DNA of 57,178 nt, from NCBI GenBank assembly GCA_019635485.1, contig JAHBZL010000035.1, positions 1 through 57,178 of the forward strand, in the 5' to 3' direction. Made by a program: the position numbers and the translations under genes. Every line of letters starts with the position of its first letter. The first letter of the stretch is position 1. The notes under the pieces are model-generated. The model was not told the origin of the DNA. It did not search any database and saw nothing but the letters and a program-made list of their open reading frames with translations. This document shows, in pieces, positions 25,731 through 34,800 of the stretch. This DNA is from Piscinibacter sp. (GTDB lineage: Bacteria; Pseudomonadota; Gammaproteobacteria; Burkholderiales; Burkholderiaceae_C).

Positions 25731-27433
25731 TGCACCACGAACTCTCGCTGATCACCACCGTCGCCGTCGCGCTCGGCCTGGCGCTGGTGCTGGGCTTCGT
25801 CGCTGCCCGCCTGCAGCTGCCGGCGCTGGTCGGCTACCTCGCGGCCGGCATCCTGATCGGCCCCGGCACGCCGGGCTTCGTCGCGGACCTGGACATCGCG
25901 TCGCAGCTCGCCGAGATCGGCGTGATGCTGTTGATGTTCGGCGTCGGCCTGCACTTCTCGCTCGACGACCTGATGGCCGTGAAGCGCATCGCCGTCCCCG
26001 GCGCGGTGGTGCAGATGGCCGTCGCGACGGGCCTGGGCGCGGCGCTGGCCGGCTGGTGGGGCTGGTCGCTCGGTGCCGCGCTGGTCTTCGGGCTGGCGCT
26101 GTCGGTCGCCAGCACGGTGGTGCTGCTGAAGGCGCTGGAGAGCCGCGGCGTGCTCGATTCGCAGAACGGGCGCATCGCGGTCGGCTGGCTGGTCGTCGAG
26201 GACCTGGCGATGGTGCTGGTGCTGGTGCTGCTGCCGGCGCTGGCGCCGATGATGGGCGGCAGCGCCGGCGACGCACCGCCGGCCGGGAGCCTCTGGCTGG
26301 CCCTCGGGCGCACGCTGCTGGAGGTGGCGCTGTTCGTCGCACTGATGCTCGTGGTCGGCCGGCGCCTGTTCCCCTGGCTGCTGTGGCAGGTCACCAAGAC
26401 CGGCTCGCGCGAACTGTTCACGCTGTGCGTGGTCGCCGCCGCGGTCACAATCGCCTTCGGCTCGGCCGAGCTGTTCGGCGTCTCATTCGCGCTCGGCGCG
26501 TTCTTCGCGGGCATGGTGCTGCGCGAGTCCGAGTTCAGCCACCGCGCGGCCGAGGAGTCGCTGCCGCTGCGCGACGCGTTCGCGGTGCTGTTCTTCGTCT
26601 CGGTGGGGATGTTGTTCGATCCCCGGGTGCTGCTCGAGCAGCCGCTGCAGGTGCTGGCGGTGGTCGCCATCGTGATCGTCGGCAAGTCGCTCGCCGCGTT
26701 CGGGCTGGTGCTGCTGTTCCGCTACCCGCTGAACACCGCGCTGACGGTCTCGGCCAGCCTGGCGCAGATCGGCGAGTTCTCGTTCATCCTCGCCGCGCTC
26801 GGCCTGTCGCTGAAGCTGCTGCCGCCGGACGGGCAGAGCCTGATCGTGGCCGGCGCGCTGTGCTCGATCGCGCTGAACCCGCTCGTCTTCTCGCTCGTCG
26901 AGCCCGGCGCGCGCTGGATGCGCCAGCGCTCGGCGCTCGCCCGCCGGCTGGACGAGCGCGACGACCCGCTCGCCGAGCTGCCCGTGCACACGGAGGCGAA
27001 GTACCTGGCGCGCCAGGTCGTGCTGGTCGGCTACGGGCGGGTCGGCCGGCAGCTCGCGCAGGCGCTGCAGGCACAGGGTGTACCGGTGGTGGTGGCCGAG
27101 CGCAACCGCGAACGCGTCGAGGAGCTGCGCGCCCAAGGCTTCCCGGCCGTGCTGGGCGACGCCTGCGAGCCGGCCGTGCTGATCCAGGCGCACATCGCGC
27201 ACGCCGCCGTGCTCGCGATTGCGGTGCCGGACACGCTCGGTGCGCGCCGCATGGTCGACACGGCCCGGCAGCTCAACCCGGCGGTCCAGGTGATCGTGCG
27301 CGCAGCGAACGACGAGGAGGCCGGCCTGCTCAAGTCCGCCGGGGCCGCGCACGCGCCAGTTGCCGAGCGCGAACTCGCGCAGGCCATGCTCGGCCTGGCG
27401 CTGCGGGCGGCCCGGCCAGACCCCACGGTCTAG
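25730..27433 (+). CDS. ybaL: YbaL-like CPA2 cation:proton antiporter
   Basis: 567 residues. The first ~380 form about 12 membrane helices of the Na+/H+ exchanger fold, with VGYLAAGILIGPGTPGF, DLMLM-like LLMFGVGLHFS, and LAQIGEFSFILA. Residues about 400-540 are an RCK/TrkA-N domain, opening VVLVGYGRVGRQLAQAL, which binds NAD or nucleotide and gates transport. The family exports K+ or Na+ in exchange for protons and includes Escherichia coli YbaL and Kef proteins. There is no TrkA-C domain after the N domain. ATG 25730 overlaps the mltB stop. The link to envelope genes may simply be shared stress regulation. Confidence 0.92.
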   Translation: MHHELSLITTVAVALGLALVLGFVAARLQLPALVGYLAAGILIGPGTPGFVADLDIASQLAEIGVMLLMFGVGLHFSLDDLMAVKRIAVPGAVVQMAVATGLGAALAGWWGWSLGAALVFGLALSVASTVVLLKALESRGVLDSQNGRIAVGWLVVEDLAMVLVLVLLPALAPMMGGSAGDAPPAGSLWLALGRTLLEVALFVALMLVVGRRLFPWLLWQVTKTGSRELFTLCVVAAAVTIAFGSAELFGVSFALGAFFAGMVLRESEFSHRAAEESLPLRDAFAVLFFVSVGMLFDPRVLLEQPLQVLAVVAIVIVGKSLAAFGLVLLFRYPLNTALTVSASLAQIGEFSFILAALGLSLKLLPPDGQSLIVAGALCSIALNPLVFSLVEPGARWMRQRSALARRLDERDDPLAELPVHTEAKYLARQVVLVGYGRVGRQLAQALQAQGVPVVVAERNRERVEELRAQGFPAVLGDACEPAVLIQAHIAHAAVLAIAVPDTLGARRMVDTARQLNPAVQVIVRAANDEEAGLLKSAGAAHAPVAERELAQAMLGLALRAARPDPTV

Positions 27434-27537
27434 GGGGTGGGCGCGGCGGACGGGGCGAACCTGCAAGACCTGACAGGTGCGGCCCGGGCGGACCCTTGGG
27501 TATGGTCCGTCGAGAAGCGCCAAGCCGGAGCAGATTG

Positions 27538-27981
27538 ATGTCCCTGGAGACCGACGAAGGCACCCTGAAGCTGATCGTGTACCTCGGCGTCCGCAAGCGC
27601 CATCGACTGCTGGTCGTGCAGTACGAGGTGCCGCCGCACCCCGACAAGCCCGGCTGGTGGATTCCGGCCCCGGAACTGGCCTGGGGCACCGACCCGTACT
27701 ACCTGGCGATCGCCGAGGCGGCGCGGCTCGGTTATGCCCACGCGGCGCCGCGGCTGATGGACGTCGAGAGCTTCACGCTGGACGAGTCGGGCTGGCACGT
27801 CATCGTGCACTACGTGCTCGACGTCGACGCCGATCCGGTCCCCGGGCCGAACGTGCGCGAGTGGCGCTGGTGCGCCGCGCACGAACTGCCGGACGCCGCC
27901 AGCTTCGCACACCGGCGCTGGGAGGCGGAACTGGCGCGGCGCATGCTCGGCTTCGAGGCGATGCGCGCGATGATGGCCTGA
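27538..27981 (+). CDS. Nudix-fold protein with a lost catalytic box
   Basis: 147 residues. The order of strands and the GWWIPAPELAWGTDPYYLAIAEAARLGY segment follow a Nudix hydrolase from its GGxxExGE start to the helix, and WRWCAAHELPD matches the usual end of the domain. However the Nudix box residues are gone: where REUxEExGU should carry the metal-binding glutamates there is AIAEAARLGY, and the leading glycine pair is replaced by Ala-Pro. The protein is therefore likely catalytically inactive and may bind a nucleotide or act as a regulator. GGAG lies nine bases before the ATG. It follows ybaL after 104 bases and converges on the small minus-strand gene at 27993. Confidence 0.75.
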   Translation: MSLETDEGTLKLIVYLGVRKRHRLLVVQYEVPPHPDKPGWWIPAPELAWGTDPYYLAIAEAARLGYAHAAPRLMDVESFTLDESGWHVIVHYVLDVDADPVPGPNVREWRWCAAHELPDAASFAHRRWEAELARRMLGFEAMRAMMA

Positions 27982-27992
27982 GGGGCCGCCAT

Positions 27993-28223
27993 TCAGGGCG
28001 CGCTGGGCAGCGCCCGCTGCACCGCCTCCAGCCACTCGTCGAGCCGGCCGTCCTCGCACACCTGCAGCCCGCGCTCCAGCTCCCGGCTCGACTCGAACCA
28101 GCCGGGGCCGCATTCGCTCCCGTCCTCCTCGCCGACACGCATCATGCGGAAGCGACGCAGGAACTGCTCCTCGGCCGCGCGCTGTCGGCACAGGTCGGCG
28201 ATGCGGGTGATGAAGCGGGCCAT
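27993..28223 (-). CDS. Hypothetical 76-residue charged protein
   Basis: A strong Shine-Dalgarno GGAGG sits five bases before the ATG, supporting a real gene. The protein (MARFITRIADLCRQRAAEE..., ending LDEWLEAVQRALPSAP) is largely helical and charged with two cysteines, and has no signal peptide or membrane segment. It is 119 bases downstream of the transglutaminase stop, on the same strand, so it might be read from the ATP-grasp operon or from its own promoter. I do not recognise the family. Confidence 0.65.
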   Translation of the reverse strand: MARFITRIADLCRQRAAEEQFLRRFRMMRVGEEDGSECGPGWFESSRELERGLQVCEDGRLDEWLEAVQRALPSAP

Positions 28224-28325
28224 CTCGTCCTCCGGGTCTCGATGCGACTGGGAGGCAGTGTTGCGGCCGGGGACGGCGCGCGAAATCCCGCCGGGGTCGG
28301 CCCCCGCCCCGGGGCCCGCCGGGTG

Positions 28326-28343
28326 GTCCCCCAGGCGGGGGAC
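28326..28343 (-). terminator. Hairpin at the end of the ATP-grasp/transglutaminase operon
   Basis: A 7-bp GC stem (28326-28332 with 28337-28343) with a 4-base loop overlaps the last base of the transglutaminase stop codon. It has no T-tract; more GC-rich symmetric sequence follows to about 28290. Confidence 0.45.
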
Positions 28344-29233
28344 TATTCGACCGGCAGCACGCTGACGGCGACGTCCATGGTCTGGGTTCCTCCGCCGAGG
28401 ATCACGCCGCGCAGCGGCACAACGTCGGCGAAGTCCGCGCCCCAGGCCAGCGTGATGTAGCGCTGGTCGGCGAGCTGATCGTTGGTCGGGTCGAACTCCA
28501 CCCAGCCGTGGCGGGGGGAATGCGCCGCCACCCAGGCGTGCGAGGCGTCCACCCCCATCAGGCGGGGCTGCCCTGGCGGCGGTTCGGTCAGCAGATAGCC
28601 CGAAACGTAGCGCGCGGGCAGCCCGAGGCCGCGCAGGCAGGCGAGCATCAGGTGCGCGAAGTCCTGGCAGACGCCGCGCTTCTGGACCAGCACCTCGTCG
28701 ACCGAGGTGCTGACCGTGGTGGCCCCGGGATCGAACTCGAAGTCGGCATGGATGCGCCGCATCAGCTCCGTCACGCCTTCCAGCCAGTCGCGCCCGGCCT
28801 CGAACGACGGGCGCGCATAGGCCAATGCCGCGTCGGACAACGGCAGCAGCGCTGTCGGCTCGCCCATGCGCGCGACCTCCAGGTCGACCAGGGCGTCGGG
28901 GGCCGGCTGGCGAAGCGCCTGCCGAACGACCTCCCAGGGTTCATCCTCGTCATGCTGCGCCGGGGGCCGTGCGTCCACCTCGACCTGGCAGTTCATCTGC
29001 ACGCGCAGCCAGCGGTGCCCGCCGTGCAGGCCGAAGTGGGTGACGCGGTTGCCGAAGCTGTCCGGCGCGTCGTGCCATTCGTCCGGGCGCGGATCGATCA
29101 CCAGCTGGTGGCTCAGCAGCCGCTGCCACGGCAGCGAACGCGGCGTCAGCCGGGCCAGCTGCCACGACTGCGAGACCGGCGCGTCGTACGCGTAGCGGGT
29201 CTCGTGCTCGACGTGGTAGCGCACCGCGCTCAT
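28343..29233 (-). CDS. Transglutaminase-like protein, second module
   Basis: 296 residues. An N-terminal beta-sandwich region (RYHVEHETRYAYDAPVSQSW, typical of the bacterial transglutaminase N domain) is followed by a transglutaminase core with a complete triad: Cys189 (GVCQDF), His232 (SHAWV) and Asp248 (EFDPTN). There is no signal peptide, so it should act in the cytoplasm. In this family the fold is used as a peptidase or amidase as well as a crosslinker. GGAGG seven bases upstream picks ATG 29233 over a start ten codons earlier. It is the last gene of the six-gene operon, 49 bases after the ATP-grasp-alpha-E fusion, and presumably processes what that enzyme makes. Confidence 0.9.
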   Translation of the reverse strand: MSAVRYHVEHETRYAYDAPVSQSWQLARLTPRSLPWQRLLSHQLVIDPRPDEWHDAPDSFGNRVTHFGLHGGHRWLRVQMNCQVEVDARPPAQHDEDEPWEVVRQALRQPAPDALVDLEVARMGEPTALLPLSDAALAYARPSFEAGRDWLEGVTELMRRIHADFEFDPGATTVSTSVDEVLVQKRGVCQDFAHLMLACLRGLGLPARYVSGYLLTEPPPGQPRLMGVDASHAWVAAHSPRHGWVEFDPTNDQLADQRYITLAWGADFADVVPLRGVILGGGTQTMDVAVSVLPVE

Positions 29234-29282
29234 GTTGCGGCCTCCGACCGGCGGCCGCGACACCCTATGGAAGTCGCCCGCG

Positions 29283-31769
29283 TCATGCCACCAGCGACAG
29301 CACGCTGCGCGAGCTGCCGTGCGAGAAGAACTTCAGCGTCAGCTCGTCCGAGACCTGGTTGGCGATGCGCTGCAACTGGTCGAGCACATTGGCCAGCGCC
29401 TCGCTCTCCGGGTGCAGGTCGGCCGGCGTCAGCGCCGCCAGCGCCGCGTGGCCGGGCGCCACGACCGCACCCGCGAAGCGTCCATGGCTCATCTCCAGCT
29501 TGGCGACGTACTCGGACAGCCCCTTGACCTGGAAGGCCAGCGAACGGGGCACCGCGTCGTCGCGCACCAGCAGGTCCAGCACCGGCAGCCACTCCGGCGC
29601 GACCAGGTAGCGTGCGCGGTAGGTCACCGACGAATCGGCCCAGTCGAGCAGCCATTGCAGTCCCTGCGCGCGGCCTTCGCGCGTGGCCACCTGCAGCGCC
29701 GCAGTCAGGTGCCAAAGCCGTTCGACGCGCCGGCCCATCGACAGGAAGCGCCAGCCGGTGCCGCGCGTCATGCCGTCCAGCACGAACCCGGACAGCGTGA
29801 CCATCGCCGCCACCGCACGGTCCAGCCAGGCGAGCGCCAGCGGCAGCCGCATGCGCGCCGAGGGCACGTGGCGCTGGAACACCGGGTCGCCGATCAGCTG
29901 GTTGATGGTGCGCCAGTGGTCGCCGGACAGGCGGTCCCGCAGATTGAACGCCACACGCGCGAGCTGGTCCAGGCACTGCGCGAGCGCCCCCTCCGGGTGG
30001 GTCGCCGAGCGCAGCAGCGCGATCGCCGGCTCCTCGTCCTCCTCGTCGACCAGGCCGAGCCGCTGCGCGAGCACCAGGGCCGGAGCGACACCGCCAGCGG
30101 CATCGTCGCCCTCCTCCAGCAGCCCGTCGATCGCCACGCGAAGCAGGCGCAGCGCGGCATCGCAGCGCTCGCCGTAGCGGCCGAACCAGAACAGGTTCTC
30201 CGCGGTGCGCGAGGGCACGTTGGCCCGCGAGCTGACCAGCCCGGCCGGCGTCACCGTGGTCGACAGCAGCGAGAACGCTGCGTTGACCGGCGCGTCGGAG
30301 ATCACCCAGGTGTCCTTCGAGCGCCCGCCGCGCTGCATCGCGACCACCCGCGGCGCCTCGTCGCCGGCGACCCGCGTCAGGCCGCCGGGCATGACGCGGT
30401 AGCCGTCCGGCGTCGCCACCGCGAAGACCCGCAGCCCCACCGTGCGGGCGGCCAGCGACTCGCCCGAGCGGCCGTGCGTCGACCGTTCCAGCACCGGTGC
30501 CTGCGACACGTGCACCCACTCCTGCGCGACGTAGCGCTGCGGGCGCGCGGCCACCCGCGCGCGCAGCTGCTCGCGCTGCGCCGCGTCCAGGTCGGCGCCG
30601 AACACCGCCGGCTGGCGCGCCGAGCGCTCCAGCGGCTTGATCAGCAGGTGGTCCAGGCGGGTCCACGCGTCGTCGAACGCGGCCGGCTCCCCGAGCCACC
30701 AGGTCGCGACCGACGGCAGCTTCAGCGGCTCGCCGAGCAGATGCTCGGACAGGCGCGGCAGGTAACCGAGCAGCGCCCCGGACTCGATCACGCCCGAACC
30801 CAGCGAGTTGGCGATCAGCACCGAGCCGCGCCGCGCGCACTCGGTGAGGCCGGGCACGCCGAGCGCCGAATCGGAGCGCAGCTCGAGCGGATCGCAGTAG
30901 TCGTCGTCCTGCCGGCGCAGGATCGCGTGCACGCGCTGCAGGCCCTCGATCGTCTTCATCCATACGTAGCCGTCGCGCACCGTCAGGTCGCTGCCCTCGA
31001 CGAGCGCGAAGCCGAGGTAACGCGCCAGCAGCGCATGCTCGAAGTAGGTCTCGTTGTACGGGCCCGGCGTCAGCAGCGCCACCTGCGGCGGCCCGTCGCC
31101 CGGGCCGTGGCGCGGCGCCCAGTGCAGCAGCGACTCGCGCATCGCCGCGAAGAACGACGCCAGGTGCTGCACGCGCAGGTCGCGGAACAGGTCCGGGAAC
31201 ACGCGCGAGACGATCAGCCGGTTCTCGAGCGCGTAGCCGGCGCCGGACGGCGCCTGCGTTCGGTCACCGACCACCCACCAGCGGCCGTCCGGCGAGCGCG
31301 CCAGGTCCGCGGCGTAGTGGAACAGGTGCACGCCGCCGCTCGGCCGGATGCCGTGCGCCGGGTGCAGGTAGCCGCCGTGGCCGTAGATCACCGAGGCCGG
31401 CACCTCGCCGCTGCGCAGCAGCTGCTGCTCGCCGTAGACATCGGAGAGCACGCGGTTCAGCAGCTCGGCACGCTGCACGATGCCCTCCTCGATCTCGCGC
31501 CATTCGTCGGCGCCGATCAGCAGCGGCAGCGGGTCGACCTCCCAGGGCCGGTCCTTGCCCTTCGGGTCGGCGTACACGTTGTACGTGATGCCGTTCTCGT
31601 GGATCTCGCGTTCCATCAGCGCGAGCGCGTCGCCGATGGACACCCCGCCGCGCCCCTCGAGCCCGCGCAGGAAGGCGTGCCAGTGCTCGCGCGGCGCCTG
31701 CGGCCCCGCCAGCATCTCGTCATAACGCCCGGGCTGCGCGGCGTAGGCGGCGAGCAGTTTCTTGAGCAT
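29283..31769 (-). CDS. Circularly permuted ATP-grasp fused to alpha-E domain
   Basis: 828 residues. About 1-510 match the circularly permuted ATP-grasp (DUF404/DUF407) protein encoded at 37068, and about 517-828 match the alpha-E (DUF403) protein encoded at 36089; the joint falls just before PSRTAENLFWFGRYGER, the start signature of alpha-E. Conserved ATP-grasp segments include ITYNVYADPKGKDRP, LTPGPYNETYFEHA, and PGGLTRV with SKDTWV near the end of the domain. The Gly-rich nucleotide loop of the split copy (VVKEVHGAGGYG) is here LLIKPLERSARQP, so ATP binding may differ. ATP-grasp enzymes of this group are predicted to ligate amino groups to carboxylates. The alpha-E domain is a helical domain of unknown function, always tied to them. 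Confidence 0.9.
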   Translation of the reverse strand: MLKKLLAAYAAQPGRYDEMLAGPQAPREHWHAFLRGLEGRGGVSIGDALALMEREIHENGITYNVYADPKGKDRPWEVDPLPLLIGADEWREIEEGIVQRAELLNRVLSDVYGEQQLLRSGEVPASVIYGHGGYLHPAHGIRPSGGVHLFHYAADLARSPDGRWWVVGDRTQAPSGAGYALENRLIVSRVFPDLFRDLRVQHLASFFAAMRESLLHWAPRHGPGDGPPQVALLTPGPYNETYFEHALLARYLGFALVEGSDLTVRDGYVWMKTIEGLQRVHAILRRQDDDYCDPLELRSDSALGVPGLTECARRGSVLIANSLGSGVIESGALLGYLPRLSEHLLGEPLKLPSVATWWLGEPAAFDDAWTRLDHLLIKPLERSARQPAVFGADLDAAQREQLRARVAARPQRYVAQEWVHVSQAPVLERSTHGRSGESLAARTVGLRVFAVATPDGYRVMPGGLTRVAGDEAPRVVAMQRGGRSKDTWVISDAPVNAAFSLLSTTVTPAGLVSSRANVPSRTAENLFWFGRYGERCDAALRLLRVAIDGLLEEGDDAAGGVAPALVLAQRLGLVDEEDEEPAIALLRSATHPEGALAQCLDQLARVAFNLRDRLSGDHWRTINQLIGDPVFQRHVPSARMRLPLALAWLDRAVAAMVTLSGFVLDGMTRGTGWRFLSMGRRVERLWHLTAALQVATREGRAQGLQWLLDWADSSVTYRARYLVAPEWLPVLDLLVRDDAVPRSLAFQVKGLSEYVAKLEMSHGRFAGAVVAPGHAALAALTPADLHPESEALANVLDQLQRIANQVSDELTLKFFSHGSSRSVLSLVA

Positions 31770-31789
31770 CGTCCGATTGTCGTCGCGCG

Positions 31790-31810
31790 CCGGCGGGCGA
31801 CGCCCGCCGG
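31790..31810. repeat. Hairpin inside the ATP-grasp operon
   Basis: A 9-bp perfect GC stem (31790-31798 with 31802-31810) with a 3-base loop lies in the 57-base gap between the DUF2126 gene and the ATP-grasp-alpha-E fusion gene. It may lower expression of, or protect, part of the operon transcript. Confidence 0.5.
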
Positions 31811-31826
31811 TTCGAGGGGCTGGTGT

Positions 31827-34800
31827 TTACACGGTGGCGCGACGCAGGTCGAGCGTGAACGGGAAGTTCGGGTTGCGTTCGTCCTTCGGAACGTTCATCT
31901 CGCCCGGGGTGTGGCCGATGCGGAAGAAGCGCGCCAGGCGCCGGGCCTCGGCCTCGTAGGCGTTGACCGGGAAGGTGCTGTAGTTGCGCCCGCCCGGGTG
32001 CGCCACGTGGTACTGGCAGCCGCCCATCGAGCGGCTCATCCAGGTGTCGACGAGGTCCAGGGTCAGCGGCACGTGCACGCCGATGGTCGGATGCAGCGCC
32101 GAGGGCGGGTTCCAGGCGCGGTAGCGCACCGCGCCGACGAACTCGCCGACCCTGCCGGTGGGCTGCAGCGGCACGACGCGGCCGTTGCAGGTCAGCACGT
32201 GGCGGTCGCCGACCAGCCCGGTGACGTGCACCTGCAGGCGCTCGACCGAGGAGTCGACGAAACGCACCGTGCCGCCGGGGGCCCCCTCCTCGCCCATCAC
32301 GTGCCAGGGCTCGAGCGCGAGGCGCAGTTCGACGTCCACCCCCTTGGCGGCGAACTCGCCCAGGCGCGGGAAGCGGAAGTTGTGGTGCGGCGCGAACCAC
32401 TCGGTCTTCATCGCGTAGCCGAAGTCGTTCAGCTCCTCGATCACGTCGCACAGGTCCTCCCAGACGAAGTGCGGCAGCATGAAGCGGTCATGCAGTTCGG
32501 TGCTCCAGCGCTTCAGGCGGGCCGGGCGGTACGGGTGCTGCCAGAAGCGTGCGACCAGCGAGCGCATCAGCAGCTGCTGCGTCAGGCTCATGCGCGCATG
32601 CGGCGGCATCTCGAAGGCGCGCATCTCGAGCAGGCCGAGCCGCCCGGTCGGTCCGTCGGGCGAGTACAGCTTGTCGATGCAGAACTCCGCCCGGTGCGTG
32701 TTGCCGGTGACGTCGATCAGCAGGTTGCGCAGCAGCCGGTCGATCAGCCACGGCGGGCAGGCGGCCGCGCCGGGCGCGGTCTGGCGCTGCAGCTCGGCGA
32801 ACGCGATCTCGAGCTCGTAGACCGAGTCGTTGCGCGCTTCGTCGACCCGCGGCGCCTGGCTGGTCGGCCCGATGAACAAACCAGAGAACAGGTACGACAG
32901 TGCCGGGTGGTTGTGCCAGTACGCGATCATGCTGGCCAGCAGGTCCGGCCGGCGCAGGAAGGGCGAGTCGGCCACCGTCGCGCCGCCGAGCACGAAGTGG
33001 TTGCCGCCGCCGGTGCCGGTGTGGCGCCCGTCGAGCATGAACTTCTCGGTCGACAGCCGCGTCTCGTGGGCCGACTGGTACAGGTGGGTGGTCTGGTCGA
33101 CCAGTTCCTCCCACGAGTGCGCCGGATGGATGTTGACCTCGATGACGCCGGGATCGGGCGTCACGCGCAGCTGCGACAGGCGCGGGTCCCGCGGCGGCTC
33201 GTAGCCCTCCAGGATCAGCGGCAGCTTCATCTCGACCGCCGTGTCCTCCACGGCGGCGACGAGCTCGAGGTAGTCCTCCAGCGCCGTGGTCGGCGGCATG
33301 AAGACGTACAGCCGCCCGTGGCGCGGCTCGGCGCACATCGCCGTGCGGGTGATCCAGCCGGCCGACTCGAAGCGCTGCGGCATGCGCGTCTCGCTCTGGG
33401 CCGGCGGCGGCACGTTGCCCGGCCCTGCATCGCCGCGCAGCGCGGCGCGCGATCGTTCCGCGAAGCCGCCCGGTGCGCGCGACGCCTCGTTGTCGGCCTG
33501 GCCCGACTCTCCGCCGCCGAGCGGGTTGAAGAAGCGCAGGCGCTGGTACGGCGGCAGCGGCGCGAAGGGCTGCGTCGGGTCGGGCTGGTGCACCCAGGGG
33601 TAGTCCGTGCCGGTGGCCCAGGGCTGCGAATCGAGCGGCAGGCGATAGCCCAGCGGCGAATCGCCCGGAACCAGGTAGCAGCGCTCCGAGCGCAGGAACC
33701 ACGGGCCGGTCTGCCAGCGTGCCGGGCCGTCGAAGCTGCGCAACACCGGCAGCACGTGGCCGACCACCTTGTCCAGTCCCTGCGTGAACACCTTGCGGAT
33801 GCGGTCGCGTTCCAGCGGATCGGAGAGCCGGGCATCGAACGGATCGACGTTGACCGGCAGCTTGCGCTCCCGCCACAGGTAGTACCAGACGTCCTCGAAG
33901 GCCGGGAAGACGTACTTCGGGTCCAGCGCCAGCCGCTTGGCGACACCCTTCAGGAACTGGCGCGCATGCACGTCGGTCACGCCGTAGTCCTTGTGCTCGT
34001 CGGCGAACAGTTCCGGATGCGTCCAGATCGGCTCGCGGTCCTTGCGCCAGAAGAGGTTCAGGCTCCAGCGTGGCAGCTGCTCGCCCGGGTACCACTTGCC
34101 CTGGCCGTAGTGCAGCAGCCCGCCGTCGCCGTACTTCAGGCGCAGCTTCTCGAGCAGCTCGGCGGCCAGCAGGCGCTTGGTCGGCCCGAGGGCGTCGGTG
34201 TTCCACTCGGCGCCGTCGCGGTCGTCCACCGAGACGAAGGTCGGTTCGCCGCCTTGCGTCAGCCGCACGTCGTGGGTGCGCAGGTCCTCGTCGACCCGGT
34301 GCCCGAGCGCCTCGATCTCGGCCCACTGCTCGTCGCTGTACGGCAGCGTGACACGCGGCGCCTCCCAGACCCGCGAGACCTGCATGTGGTGCTCGAACTC
34401 GGTCTCGCAGTCGTCGATCATGCCCGTCACCGGCGCGGCCGAGCCGGGATCGGGCGAGCACGCCAGCGGGATGTGGCCTTCGCCGGCGAGCAGGCCGGAG
34501 GTCGGATCGAGCCCGATCCAGCCCGCGCCGGGCAGGTAGACCTCGCACCAGGCGTGCAGGTCGGTGAAGTCCACCTCGGTGCCGCTCGGCCCGTCGAGCG
34601 ACTTGACGTCCGGCTTCAGCTGGATCAGGTAGCCCGACACGAAGCGCGCCGCGAAGCCGAGGTGACGCAGCAGTTGCACCAGCAGCCAGCCGGTGTCGCG
34701 GCACGAGCCGCTGGCGTTCTTCAGCGTCTGCTCCGGCGTCTGCACGCCGGGCTCCATGCGGATCAGGTAGCCGATCTCATGCTGCAGCTTCTGGTTCAGC

